Below are positions 53,479-64,000 of a stretch of DNA of 64,000 nt, piece after piece. The position numbers and the translations under genes are program-made. The stretch's first letter is position 1. Every line of letters starts with the position of its first letter. The notes beneath the pieces were generated by a model, which worked only from the letters and a program-made list of their open reading frames with translations, was not told where the DNA came from and did no database searches. This stretch comes from Dendrolimus kikuchii (lineage: Eukaryota > Arthropoda > Insecta > Lepidoptera > Lasiocampidae), in NCBI GenBank assembly GCA_019925095.2, contig CM034392.1, forward strand, positions 10,435,887 through 10,499,886. Direction: 5' to 3'.

Positions 53479-55619
53479 AAAAAACCACTTTAAACACTAA
53501 CATTAGATAACACAAAGGTAGATTCATACGACAAAAATATTTTTATAAGTAAAACAATTGAGGCATGCTAAACACGTTTGCGAAATCACTCTCACAAATG
53601 TGAAACAATAAGTGCTATTGCGGTTTTCAAGCGAAGCCAAGAACTCAAAGTTTTTGTGAATTTATTTCATTCTTATGGTACTATTATGCTACTCTCGGCA
53701 ACACAACATAAATAATAATGCGAGCCGTTATAGGGTCATTACAGTGGGAGCGGGCCCAATGACGATACATCGTTTCCACTCCTCTATATGTACCTATGTA
53801 TTTTAAGATCTTTTTCACATTAAACTAGGCTGTATACTAACACAAAACCAGATAAGTGCGTGATGATTTATCTTTACTGTTCCGTAGTACCGACAAACTT
53901 CCATATTTTACCATTTGTCTATGGACCACTAGGAAATCGAGACTAACGTTTCGTGACATGTTAAGTGTCAACTAATAACATTAGTAGAAAGAAAGTCGAA
54001 TACTTAATATTGCAATTCTATGTGTTTATTTTATAATTAATTAACTACAATACTAATAAAAACATATGAGCCGGAAATATACTTATAAAACTTATGGATA
54101 TTAGCGAATAAAAATATTACGCAAAATACTGTTTGGATGCACTTGAAATATTTAATTATTGTTATAGATAAATTTATAGATTACTTTATTATAAGGCAAA
54201 ATTAGCTTTTTTATAAGCTATTCAATATATAAATAGTACTAGGGGTGACATTAGCGTTAAATGTCCATCTAATCATCTCAAAGCTGGAATAAAGTAATTA
54301 CCTAATAATGTCTTCAAGAGAACTCGCTTCCTTTTAAAATAATATGTCATCTAAAGGAGAACACCCATTTTGGGTTTCTTCTAATTTGGACGTTCCTTAA
54401 CTAAATACTTTCCTAAAATCTTAATACTTTTTTATACATTGACGGTTTAATTATAGCCTATTTTTCGTCCGAGCATAAAAATGCAATTAAATAAACCTTT
54501 AATCGTTTTCCCTTCTACGTTGTTACCAAACAGCTACCTACCGTCTACAGTGAAAAGAAGTTGCCAGTGTAAATAATAAAGGAGTATCAATTACATTATT
54601 TAAATGAATTACAAAAATCGAGTATAAAATTCATTCTATACGTACCTATATACTGTTATACATAGCTATCAGAATAAGTTCTTAGTAGTATTAGTATCAT
54701 AATCATGCCAAACACCGGAATTTTGGCGGTTTGTTGAAAGGCAACAATTTACTAACCAGTTCCTATTTTCCACAAAATCATTCAATTATTGCTAAAAAAC
54801 AGTAACTTTTGTTCATTTTCCCAGTATTACATACAGTATACATGCATTTATACCAGTATACATTTTATGAAATAAAACTAAACAGCAAAATGTCACTCTT
54901 CAAATGCCCGCCAAAAACTTAAAATCGGATAGTAATTATTATCGCCCCCAGGCGTCTACCCTTTAAATTCCTGCCGTAAATTTGCGACTATAAGTAAGAA
55001 TTATTATGTGACGTGCTTAATTAGTTACACTGTAAAAAGGAGAGTTGTTCACGTATATCATTATGATCTTGTCCATTTTTCCTATTGTTATATAGGTAAT
55101 CGATTATTTAATGACATCAATCAGTATAAAAAATATTAAATCTTGGAGCTGGCAACAATAAACTAAAAATTGTCAGCGTCAACGTCGATGGTCATTAGGG
55201 ATATAAGCATTGTTACGATTAACATCTATGAAGCGGTGATCTTAAAAAAGTATCGATGTTTAAAAATATTGCACTAATCAAAATATTTATCGAAACATAT
55301 ATTTTTTTAGCTTGAACCAGAAGATTATAATAATATGATAAATAAAATAATAATGTATCTCTATCTAATATAGTAAAGTTCTAGAGTGGTTGAGAATTTA
55401 AAAATGCGAAAAAGAACAGGGAGGTTAATTCGGACCAGCGGATATGCTCAAATGCAACTTTTAGAATTTTATCCGTATGTCTATCAGAAAACTTGTTTAA
55501 CTCGATCCTATATCCCGGATGACATTGAATACTTTTTATTCTAAAAAATAACGTTATATCTGTGGGGAAGAGGAACCAAAACCAAAATAACACCGAGGTC
55601 GCGTTTTTTAGTGCTGCCG
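53479..55619. other. Unassigned, 2.1 kb
   Basis: AT-rich and repeat-poor by comparison within this window. No frame with a motif (55381-55593 minus is chance). No promoter or splice structure I can support. Confidence 0.45.
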
Positions 55620-55920
55620 TTGCAATTAACTAACACTGTCATCGTCATGGCAACGCGAACGAAGTTTCGCTGATACAACTGATAATATAAATAATTATAT
55701 ATAGGATGATGAACTTGTACAATGAATTAAAAAAAATAACTATATTCGGAAAATAAATAACTTGTTTTTAGTAACATTTCTGTTTGTATGGAAAATATTA
55801 ATTGTTTAGTGAAATTGTATTTTTGAATTATTACAAGAACGTTAACGTGGAATTAGTACACACACACACACACATGTAGTAGTTTACTCCGCGGCCATGT
55901 CGCGGGTCGTCCTCTAGTTA
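55620..55920. mobile_element. RTE-like fragments in both orientations
   Basis: 55650-55680 ('catggcaacgcgaacgaagt' on plus) resembles 43058-43082. 55880-55915, read on minus, gives 'gaggacgacccgcgacatgg', the start of an RTE-like tail element. A (CA)n run lies at 55859-55874. Confidence 0.45.
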
Positions 55921-56080
55921 TAAATAAAACAAGAAATATTCAATTAATTATTATTTTGTTCTTTATCTAAACAAGTTCCGTATACATAGGCTTACATGTC
56001 GTTTTCTAATTGTTGTTATCTATCTAGCAGTGTATTAGAACACAGTAATTTTATTATAGTTTAAGTATATGCATTGGTCA

Positions 56081-56404
56081 ATAACCTTTTTTTTTTATTG
56101 CAGAAGCTCAGCAGACAGGCAGACGGCCCACTTGATGGAAAGCGGTTACCATCGCCTATAGACATTTGCAACACCAAAGGTGGTACAAATGCGCTGCTGC
56201 TCTCTTAAGGGAGACTGGAACCTGGTCACTAATGCCGGAACACAACTCAAGGTTGTTATGGCGACATAATTTAGACCAGAGGTGGTAGCCATCCAGTCGG
56301 GCAAATGCCCTACCACCTGGCTGTGGGTTGTTTTGTCGCCTCTTACAACAGGTCGCCCTGCCGCAGGAAATTGTATTCTTTCTCCGTTCCTGCACTGATA
56401 ACCT
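56081..56404 (-). mobile_element. SINE-like family A, copy A9, full length with 7-bp TSD
   Basis: Minus orientation from 'cagtgcaggaacggagaaag' (56397) to the T-run at 56087-56096. The direct repeat 'ataacct' is at 56081-56087 and 56398-56404. The ~70-codon frame (56156-56398, minus) is open. One of the best preserved copies. Confidence 0.92.
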
Positions 56405-57299
56405 GAACATAACCTCAAATATTCAGTTAGAAAAATTAATATTTCTCTTAAACTTGAACGAAAATTTTGAATTTAATTACTGAATATGACAACCAATAAA
56501 ATTCTCTACAAAATAGGATAAGAATCATTAAGGTACACTACATTTGATATGAAGCCCAACTCGCCTAACAAAGTGAGCATTCTCTTTTTTAGTAAACAGT
56601 GTCTGTACGCAACCTTATTGTAGGTTACACGAAATCGCTTGTCCAAATGACCTTTACAAGGTAATAGGTACTTTTAAAGGTTTCTGGGCCGTTATCAGAC
56701 ATTTCACACAATGGTCTGTTTCTGTTGTTAATAATGTTACGTAATAAATATGCGATAAGGGTATTTTCAGTGTAATAGTCTTAATTTTTTATTGTTCATC
56801 ATTTTTATATATTAGATTTTGTTCTTAGCTCTTAGAATACATAATGTTTATTTCATGTAGGTAAATCTGAGCTATAACAATATATCTTTGTGTTAACAAT
56901 TTTGAATATGATCGCGAAAAAAATTAAGATTTAAGGTAGCTGTCACAGAGGCAACAGAGAGTTGAATTTTTTGTATATAGACGCATGGAGTATTATTTAG
57001 TCTATCATAAAAAATGGAACTATGTTTAAAGTCAATAAGAGGTCCGTATTAGGTCCCAGAATCGATATATTGTGTCCACCCTCACCAGTTTAACTTTTGA
57101 AGTACTAGAAAGAAAGAAGAAAGAAAAATATTTATTTCTAATTACTACCTGGACTAGGGTGGGTGGGTTTTTATTTTGAGATAGGTTATTTTTGATTTAA
57201 TGTATTTTACGGTATCTTAGTAAAATAATAGAAAGAGTAAACGTTGCTTAGTAAGTATAGTCCGACGTGTGTGGTGTACTGATTCTTACGGTATTCCAA
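56405..57299. other. Unassigned, 0.9 kb
   Basis: AT-rich, no repeat or gene supported. 57110-57130 has a GAAA-type run that could be a LINE tail. Confidence 0.45.
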
Positions 57300-57477
57300 T
57301 TTAGTATGAAAATAGATTTTGCCATTTAAAAAGCACGTTATGAGTTATAAAAATGCAAACGATCGGCAATAATGCACCGTCCACACATGCAGTCTTGAGT
57401 CGGGCTCGCCTACGACGGCCGGTATCAGAACTCTTTGCACGCGCCCATTGAAGCCGAGATGAAAGCGGGGTCATTAC

Positions 57478-57576
57478 CTGAGACAAAGAGGGAAAGCCGC
57501 TCAAACTGTGCATAAATCGCGGCACCTTGTTTACCGACGACGGAGCTTCCTAGGACGTTATTTAAAAACGCAACCT
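57478..57576 (-). other. Possible short exon (very tentative)
   Basis: On minus, a 33-codon open stretch includes GSSVVGKQGAAIYAQFERLS and ends at a good splice donor ('gtctcag' then 'gtaatgac'). It is preceded by 'ttggttaaagtag', which could be an acceptor. The patch is richer in GC than its surroundings and is not in any repeat here. I do not recognise the peptide. It may equally be chance or part of an untranslated exon. Confidence 0.15.
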
Positions 57577-58425
57577 ACTTTAACCAAGAAACGTTCCATA
57601 TGAATAAAACCTTTTTGTGCTTTTAATGCATTTACATGCTTTTAAAGTAAGTTCTTAAGGTGGATTCAGATCGCCGTTTGTAAAATTGTGCTTGTAGGTT
57701 CTATAGACACTAGAACTTCCAAAGTGATATGCCGGGGTAGGGTAATGAAAAAGGTTCATCCCGGGACGCTAGAAATGGTTTCTAGCGGCTCGGCATGTAG
57801 TTCATAATCGTTCATAGTATGATGTCTTTACTTAAGCTGTTATTTAGTTAAGCATTTAAGTAGGTTTTTGTTTTACCCTAGACGACATTTTCCTATTCGA
57901 GCCCCCTAGCATCCCTGACGTTCCAATAAAAAGGATTTTTAGTAGTAGAAGTTGATGCTAAACTCGAGTAGTTCATCCATCAAAATCTTCCTATTAATGA
58001 AAATAAGGAATATAACAGTTTTTTTTATTGTTGATCTGTGGAATTAAGCACATATATGCTATCAATATGATGGATAAACAACCGTTGTCCCACTTAGAGC
58101 GTATATGATACCAATAATATATACGTGAATATCTCTTTGGACCCGTATCTTCCTATTTTTGACGAATAGACCGCCCAGCGCAACTGTTATCCAAGACTGA
58201 TTGGTGGGTTTCAGACATCAGACATACTTTTATTATTTAGATTTCTTTACGATGTTTTGCTTCCTCAGCACGAAGCAATAACAGCCGATAAATACCGAAG
58301 ACTTAGGCTTAGGTTAGGTTACAATTTTCAGACAGTTGGATTGGAGTCTACATTATTCGAAATAGAAGCAAGCATTTAGTCACCAAGCCAACACCACTAC
58401 TTGAATTGCAAACTTTTATACATAT
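57577..58425. other. Unassigned, contains a small hairpin at 57768-57788
   Basis: 'cgctagaaatggtttctagc' plus 'g' is a 9-bp perfect hairpin with a 3-base loop. 57880-57935 has 'catccctgacgttcca', close to 'catccctgacattcca' at 30776, a hint of a shared old repeat. Nothing else. Confidence 0.4.
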
Positions 58426-58427
58426 AC

Positions 58428-58475
58428 TAGAGTTTTTACCCGTGGTTTCACTTGTGATAAGGTATAGACAGAGTG
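58428..58475 (+). mobile_element. RTE-like tail start
   Basis: 'actagagtttttacccgtgg' with 'tttcacttgtgataagg' is the usual first block of such elements, then similarity is lost. Confidence 0.4.
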
Positions 58476-58589
58476 AAGGACCGGCCGTTGGAAGTACCAC
58501 ACTCTCGAGCCCAAAGATGTACACAAATGTATTCCCCCAGCATTATAAAAAGGATAATTTTATCATTCGTAAGCCGCATACTCTTCTTC

Positions 58590-59040
58590 GAGCCGTAACT
58601 GTAACCGAGCGGATACAGTAGCGTGTTCTAATATCGATCTAACGAATCGAATCTAACGAACCACCTTTAACCATGTACTCGTCAGCGAGCTGAAACTGTA
58701 ACCAGATAAATACAGTAACGAGATTCTAGTGCACGCGGCTTGCGAGCATACTACGAGAGCACTTTTTCGTGAAATTTTGCCGGTGCTTTTTACGATGCCT
58801 ACTGCCGCGGCCTTTTATTCGCGGCAAAAATCGACAATTGTCAGCTCACGGTATGCGCGCGAGCCAAGTCTACACTATGATTTTTGGTTAAAGTAAAGTG
58901 CAACGTTTACAGTTACAAAAGTGAGTACGTGGTTATTGTCAGTTCGTTGCGAGCTCGCCGCGTGCCGTTCGCGGTGTGCTTGCAAGCAAAGTCCACACTA
59001 TGAATTTGGTTTGGTTGGTAGCGCGGATAAAACCTGATCG
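58590..59040. repeat. GC-richer block with two internal direct duplications
   Basis: 'actgtaaccgagcggataca' (58598) is matched by 'actgtaaccagataaataca' (58695). 'ccaagtctacactatgattt' (58864) is matched by 'caaagtccacactatgaatt' (58988). The block has many CpG sites and no open frame. It may be a non-autonomous DNA transposon made of subterminal repeats, class unknown. Confidence 0.5.
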
Positions 59041-59044
59041 GAGC

Positions 59045-59230
59045 GCCATTTTTCGGCTTTATTTGTTTGTCCCTCGGGACAGTTCTTCTGGATGAAAGGT
59101 ACCCTATGCCAATTTTATATACCCCAGACAATGCGTATATACAATTTTGTGACGATCTGTCGCCTATAGTTAAGGCGTGAAAGCGTCATAAACACAAACA
59201 CATTCGCATTTACAATATTAAACGTGGATT
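59045..59230 (+). mobile_element. RTE-like tail end
   Basis: 'tccctcgggacagttcttct' and 'ggatgaaaggtaccctatgc' then 'attcgcatttacaatattaa' follow the usual block order. The body to the left is interrupted. Confidence 0.55.
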
Positions 59231-59690
59231 TATATTTGTATGACGTGACTGAACGTGTTCTGATGGACTCTGACGCGATGGGTAGCGTGCACATCTACAT
59301 ATATGTTGCGTCCTGATGCCTTCTGACGATATTTTTACAGCATTTTCGTAGCTCTCGAAGAGTTCACGTTTGCAATATTTTTCCATCGGTCATCATATTC
59401 TTATTCTGGTTATAAAGATATTCAGTTTTTGGTGCTGACAAATCTTCTAAAAAAGAAAGGAATAAATATAAAAAAATACTGATACTCTGACGCGTCACAA
59501 CACAACCCCACCTTTCTCGCCCCCGGCACTCTGACACACATCGGTATCGCTTCTGATGCGACACAACATAAGCCATCAACACATATTGCGTCACGGTAAT
59601 ATAAATCTCACCTAAAACTAAATGTTTCATACATTACCCATACCGTTCTGACGCATCGCTATAAGACACGTTAGACAAATATAAAATTTG
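59231..59690. other. Unassigned, repeated 'tctgacgc'-type strings
   Basis: Short related strings occur at 59270 ('tctgacgcgatgggtagcg'), 59484 ('ctctgacgcgtcacaac'), 59550 ('cttctgatgcgacacaac') and 59644 ('gttctgacgcatcgc'). They are dispersed rather than tandem. No frame with a motif. Confidence 0.35.
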
Positions 59691-59691
59691 A

Positions 59692-59936
59692 CGGCCTCTG
59701 TGGTTGAGCGGGCTAAGCCTTTGCCGGCCTACCTCACTTCAACGCAGAGGCTCCGGGTTCGATTCCTGGTATAGTAAATTTCGGAAACGTATTTTCTCCG
59801 TTATTTACTATGGTCTGGATGTCTGGGATCGGCCCCAGAGTAGTCCGTTGTATATAACCTATAACACAAGCGTAACTTGCTTAATTTGGGGATATACAAT
59901 GTGTGTGTTTGTCTGCCGATTATTATTATTATTTAC
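59692..59936 (+). mobile_element. tRNA-derived SINE
   Basis: Head with pol III signals: A box 'tggttgagcgg' at 59701-59711 and B box 'ggttcgattcc' at 59756-59766, 45 bases apart. The body is 'gtatagtaaatttcggaaac', 'tctgggatcggccccagagt' and 'cgtaacttgcttaatttggg', with an (ATT)n tail. It does not fold as a normal tRNA past the head. Fragments are at 20189 and perhaps 38990. The plus frame 59704-60009 is not coding. Confidence 0.82.
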
Positions 59937-60013
59937 ATATATATTTTATTTCCAAATTTTTTACATTTTTCTTATAAAAAATACAAATTTATTTATAAAA
60001 AAAATATAAAAAA

Positions 60014-60063
60014 CTGATCTTCGCCGGCAGTGGGGCCGGCGATTATTATTATTATTATTATTA
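60014..60063 (+). mobile_element. LINE 3' end, family I copy 2, (ATT)n tail
   Basis: 'actgatcttcgccggcagtg' and 'gggccggcgattattattat' match the first bases of 6599-6705 and end in ATT units. Confidence 0.55.
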
Positions 60064-60585
60064 TAAAATTCGCCTTAAGTTAGGAAGCTTGAATGTAGTC
60101 TGTAGAAGTCACAGATATCTCTGTAGTCTGCAATGTTAACACCATTGAAAGAGCACTATCCATTTTCTACCCAAAAAGGAGGTCCCTTAAATTAAGTTAG
60201 AGCGGTGAAATGCTAATTTTGTTTTGAATTTCAAATGCAAAGTTGTCAAGTTCAAGATTTCGTTGTTTTTCAATTACCAAGGGGACGGTTTCAGGTGTCT
60301 TGTAAATTATTTTAGATATTCTTTAGTGAATTTTGGTTGAATCTAATTGAAAGTTAATATTCAATTTATAGAATAAACTTAGGATAAACAATTTATTACA
60401 ATATTTCGATTTAATTGTCATTTGGATATTTTATGGTTAAATCTAAAGCTTTTAGAGGTAACAAGTCTTTTTCATAGTACAGTGTGTACATTTATATTAT
60501 TATAACTTTTTTACATGCAATTCTACATTGTACAGCGGCATCTCTCCATCAATACAAATAAATAAAATTGGAATGTCCGTTTTAA
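60064..60585. other. Unassigned AT-rich sequence
   Basis: Nothing recognised. Confidence 0.5.
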
Positions 60586-60589
60586 TGTC

Positions 60590-60895
60590 AAAAACGCAAT
60601 CAACTAAATGCATATGAAAGTATATACGGTACTTATATCCAAAAAGTATTTTTTTAAATGTCTCTCTGTACGTCTCTTTATTCCTTCTAATCTCTGAAAC
60701 GGCTGGGCCGATTTTGACAGGACTTTCACTGACAGATATCTGATGTTATAAGAAGTAGCTTAGTCTACTTTTGCTTTAGAAAAAAAGTGAAAAGCCCAGA
60801 CATACGCCGCCGCCGTCGCCGCACTGGAAGGCAAATTAAATAAAATTCCACGCAGACGAAGTCGCCAGTAACAGGTAGTCTAGAAAAATCTTCTA
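60590..60895 (-). mobile_element. RTE-like tail element
   Basis: On minus it starts 'ttactggcgacttcgtctgc' with 'gtggaatttta', has 'gtcaaaatcggcccagccgt' in the middle, and ends near a 'tccaaaaagtattttttta' string. It includes a run of CGC/CCG triplets at 60805-60822. Confidence 0.6.
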
Positions 60896-61427
60896 ACCAA
60901 CTTTCCAGTAGTTTCGAGATAAAATGCTAAGACGTACAAACATATACAGATACATGAACGTGACTATTCTATAAAAGTTCCATTTCTTCCAAATGACAAG
61001 TTAACATAAAAAGGGCATAATAAAATAAACATTAAGATATTTTTAGTAATGTTAAAATATACAATATTAAGTCACAAACTTCACTTACAACGTAGACAAA
61101 CGGGCGGTTTATCTATTTGTCTGTGGCAGCTGTTGATACAACTACTAACAATTGAATATGGTTGTAAATCAGAGAGATAGCAGTCCGGCTGACCCGCCAT
61201 GTAAATGGCGAGTCTACCCGCACCGTCTCAGTATTCCGGCCCAAGGACTAAGCTAGGGCGATTTAGAGTTTACTGCAGAATAAAAATATAAATTATGGTA
61301 ATTTTACTGCAATACGTAAAATTTTGAGACAACTTGAAATTAATGAGCCAATATTTAATGTTATTGGATCTAACTTTAGCAGATTTTATATACGCTGGCA
61401 TCTAAATCTCTCGAAACTCTTTTTAGT
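60896..61427. other. Unassigned sequence
   Basis: 61180-61260 is GC-richer and unique here. No frame with a motif. Confidence 0.45.
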
Positions 61428-61745
61428 ATAACATTTTCTTAAGTTTTCGCGACTAGTATACATAATAAAACTACGTTTTAACGGTTTTAAGCGCGGTATA
61501 TTATTTGACTTTTATTATTCTGACGTTCCGACGGCTCCCATAGAGTAAATAATAACTACTTATAAACAAAATTAAAATTAAGAAGTTGGCGATAGGCTAC
61601 ATAAAGCTTTAAAAATATTCATTGACACTTGATATCTTTGTGTTCCGTGATCACGGCTAATGAAAAGTGGCCGAAACGTCGGAAGAATAAAAATAAAATA
61701 AATCACCGCGCTTAAAACCGTTATAACGTAGTCTTTTTTAGTATC
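61428..61745. mobile_element. Fold-back element, family P copy 3
   Basis: Left flank 'cttaagttttcgcgactagt', left arm 'actacgttttaacggtttta' plus 'agcgcggt', and right arm 'accgcgcttaaaaccgttat'. The inner 'attctgacgttccgacggct' and 'gtggccgaaacgtcggaaga' pair. The interior carries 'cattgacacttgatatcttt' as in copy 1. Confidence 0.85.
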
Positions 61746-61967
61746 CGATAATTAAAAGTGAAAAGGAACTATTGCACTCTTATTTTGATGTCACTTTGTC
61801 ACAAAGCGTGAAGTCATCTCGCAATTAGCTGCGGTATTTTAAATATACATTTTTTATGGCGTTTTTTTGTTTGTTTGTAATACAAAACATTTTGACCCAT
61901 TTAATTACCTTCGTTTGATTATAAGTACAAAAGTATATATAAATTGATCGAGCTATAACTTAATATT

Positions 61968-62006
61968 TTCTTAAGTTTTCGCGACTTGTATACATAATAA
62001 ACAATA
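61968..62006. mobile_element. Family P left-flank fragment
   Basis: 'ttttcttaagttttcgcgac' then 'ttgtatacataataaac' repeats the left flank of P3, ~530 bp downstream, without the arms. Confidence 0.7.
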
Positions 62007-62825
62007 ACTAGCTATAACTTGCTTAAAATATGCATTGGTCAGCTGTTTCAAGAGTAAAGATAATTTCTTTTTAAAAAAACTATACTTTTTAGCTTCTACC
62101 TTCTACAGAACAGCTTTACGTAATTTATCACAAAATAATTGATATACTTAGCTTTTTAATATATTAGTAGAAGACATATAATTTTTTATATCTCAGTAAT
62201 ATCGGGTTATTTAGAATAGATTTACAAATTTTACAATTTTATTAGAAGTGTCCTAATTACCAACGATTTATTTGTAAAAGTACCTGCATCCAATACTGGT
62301 ACTTCTTTAACAAAACTATAATAAACAAAATTGTCTATTATACAAAAAATATAAGTGCTTTTAAGAATTCTTGGTTGGTTTTCAAAACGATAGCCTAGAC
62401 ATTATATTGGTTGCTATCGCATTTCAAACGACACGTTATAGAGACATATGTTCCTAGATTTCTCGGAAATTCTAATTTACTATACTGAACGAGAAATTGC
62501 GAATCTTTAAAGCTTATTGATTGCTTTTGGAAGAATAGTAGGAACGGTAGAAAATCTATTTTTAAACGTGTTGCAAAGGCTCTATTCATTCCGACTTCCC
62601 GTTGGTAATGTTAAGATTTTAATGATCCGCTTCTTTCATCGGCAGCGAACGAATATAATTATTTCAAAGAAATTAAATCTTTTCACATTTTTATATTATT
62701 TCATTTCAATAACGTGCTCACGAAATATATAATACGGGTGTAAATTATTTTTGTTGCTGTTTTAAATTCAAATAACATCACTTACTCTAATAAATTAGCG
62801 TTTCAGTAACTGCTTTTTTCTTATA
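62007..62825. other. Unassigned, 0.8 kb
   Basis: AT-rich. Frames at 62395-62732 on both strands have no motif. Confidence 0.45.
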
Positions 62826-62827
62826 TT

Positions 62828-63005
62828 CTGGATGGGTACTACCCCTAGTCTAGAGTATGCCGCCATAATAACCTTAAGTAAGTTTGGCAATTAAAGGCTA
62901 GGTTCCAGTAACCCTATTCAACCGCAGCACATTGGTAGCACCCTCGTTGCTGCAAATGTCCATAGGCGACGGTAACCAGGTGGGCCTTCAGCCTGCTGTA
63001 CTATA
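62828..63005 (+). mobile_element. SINE-like family A, diverged copy A11, 5' truncated
   Basis: 'gggtactacccctagtctag', 'tatgccgccataataacctt', 'gtagcaccctcgttgctgca' and 'atgtccataggcgacggtaa' are in family order. The A tail is lost. Confidence 0.75.
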
Positions 63006-63027
63006 TATAGCAAGCAATACGCAACGC

Positions 63028-63340
63028 AGTAGAAGTGAAACAAAGTGTGACAAGGAGTGAGAGGGATTCTAAATTCGTGACGTCACATTTTATATATTAT
63101 ATCATTATAATATATTTAGGCTTTAAAACAGAAAATTTTTAGTATTAACGAAAATCTTCAAAACATTTCCAACTATATCTGTATGAGCATAGTGTTTAAA
63201 CTATTAAATATAATGTGTTCTATCTCATTCTCTCGTAGGCTTAGCCTATAGATTTATGTTCTTATATCTTTTTAGTGTCGCTTTTTCCTTTCATCGAGTT
63301 TCAAATCACAATAATTCTAAAGAAGTTTGACTTCAAAAAT
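63028..63340 (+). mobile_element. MITE-like family D, copy 3
   Basis: The ends 'agaagtgaaacaaagtgtga' and 'agaagtttgacttcaa' hold a degraded version of the 10-bp inverted repeat. The interior has 'cgtgacgtcacattttatat' and 'tctctcgtaggcttagccta' as in D2. Confidence 0.78.
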
Positions 63341-63350
63341 ACATGTGTAA

Positions 63351-63490
63351 TGGCCGGTTCCTACATCTTACTAATTGTTCATTTGCTTTATTATCGGTTA
63401 AAATTCGACATAAGCTCCATACAAGTAATATTAAAATTCAACCGATGTTAAGGCAAGTGAATGTTTAGTATAAAATATACGAACCGGCCA
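63351..63490. mobile_element. Palindromic MITE, family C copy 5 (best ends, 3-bp TSD)
   Basis: Starts 'tggccggttcctacatctta' and ends 'atacgaaccggcca', with the outermost 10 bp perfect inverse complements. It is flanked by 'taa' on both sides (63348-63350, 63491-63493). A TAA target repeat is the TWA type known for PIF/Harbinger transposons, but this is one locus only. Confidence 0.85.
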
Positions 63491-63493
63491 TAA

Positions 63494-64000
63494 TATAGAG
63501 CCACACGACTTTATTCTATCGGATGCTTAATTGATGTAACGTTTGAAACAAGCCGAATCTACATTCGGTTGGGCACTCGCCAGCCATTTCTTTTTATTCC
63601 ACACACTCTATACATATATCCTGAATCTAATGTCTGTCTGTGTATCGCTAATTCTCTCTAGAGATGCGACACTGATTGCGACAACTCTGACGATCACAAA
63701 TCAGTAGCCACTTTGTTCTTTCATGGTCGCCAACGTTTCTCTGCCGAGAAATTGTTATTGATCTATTTTTAAAGAGATTACTGTCTGTTTGTTATCCTAT
63801 TGTTCGTTTATGCGCTTTGTTGCTGACGTTTGAATATAGATCAGTACTCATATGTGTGCGTATGTGGTTATGTTGTAAAAGAACCGTTCATGGGTAATGT
63901 AAAAGTGAGCAGGCGTATTGTGTTGGTCTAACTTTTTGTTGTGGTCGCTTTGTTATGTTAAAACTTTTTGACTTACTTCATAATGATATGGGGAAGGAAA
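63494..64000. other. Unassigned sequence to window end
   Basis: 63640-63800 ('gagatgcgacactgattgcg', 'tctctgccgagaaattgtta') is unique here. No credible frame. Confidence 0.45.

Noticed and set aside
59692..59775. A functional tRNA gene
   Set aside because: A and B boxes are present, but acceptor and anticodon stems do not close, and the body continues as a SINE.
61640..61680. Hammerhead ribozyme core in family P ('ctaatga...gaaac')
   Set aside because: The conserved CUGANGA core is not matched in any of the three copies and stems I-III are not evident.

Overview
This is 64 kb of AT-rich animal DNA that reads like a moth or butterfly (Lepidoptera) gene desert: one long intron or an intergenic block. 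The organism call is an inference. It rests on the repeat content, which is R1-, jockey/CR1- and RTE/BovB-type LINE fragments with 3' ends of the kind common in lepidopteran genomes, plus a tRNA-like SINE, palindromic MITEs, a gypsy-like LTR and long TA/TG microsatellites. I found no host protein-coding gene, no rRNA and no true tRNA gene that I would defend. Almost every longer open frame is antisense to, or inside, a repeat.

Layout. 1-6 kb: an R1-like LINE 3' region, a palindromic MITE, two long TA tracts, RTE-like tails, a SINE-like element with target-site duplications (TSDs), and a degenerate LINE C-terminus. 6-13 kb: several LINE 3' ends, a full-length RTE-like tail element, a second SINE-like copy, and two 5'-truncated copies of one LINE (family B). 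13-21 kb: a 250-bp fold-back element, an R1-clade C-terminus with a CCHC zinc-finger pattern, a jockey/CR1 C-terminus, and a head-to-head pair of SINE-like copies. 21-33 kb: MITEs, fold-back elements, RTE-like tails, a perfect 26-bp hairpin, and two more family B copies. 33-42 kb: the least repetitive part, broken by a BovB/RTE reverse-transcriptase (RT) C-terminus and RTE-like tails. 42-50 kb: dense repeats again, including a 102-bp family B copy, a jockey C-terminus with its 3' UTR, a second fold-back element followed by a 163-bp tandem, and two SINE-like copies. 50-64 kb: mostly unassigned sequence with a solo LTR, another SINE-like copy with a TSD, a tRNA-derived SINE and a final cluster of MITEs.

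How the parts relate. The clearest biology here is retrotransposition. The ~310-bp SINE-like family A has a fixed 5' end, an A-rich 3' tail and 7-8 bp TSDs. Its last ~50 bases resemble the 3' end of the jockey/CR1 fragment at 17.9-18.3 kb, as expected if that LINE's enzyme copies it. LINE family B left five 5'-truncated inserts, all with 8-13 bp TSDs and (TACA)n tails, so it looks recently active. DNA-transposon remnants are palindromic and non-autonomous, and no transposase gene was seen. Family letters (A, B, C and so on) are my own labels for repeats compared within this window, not database names.
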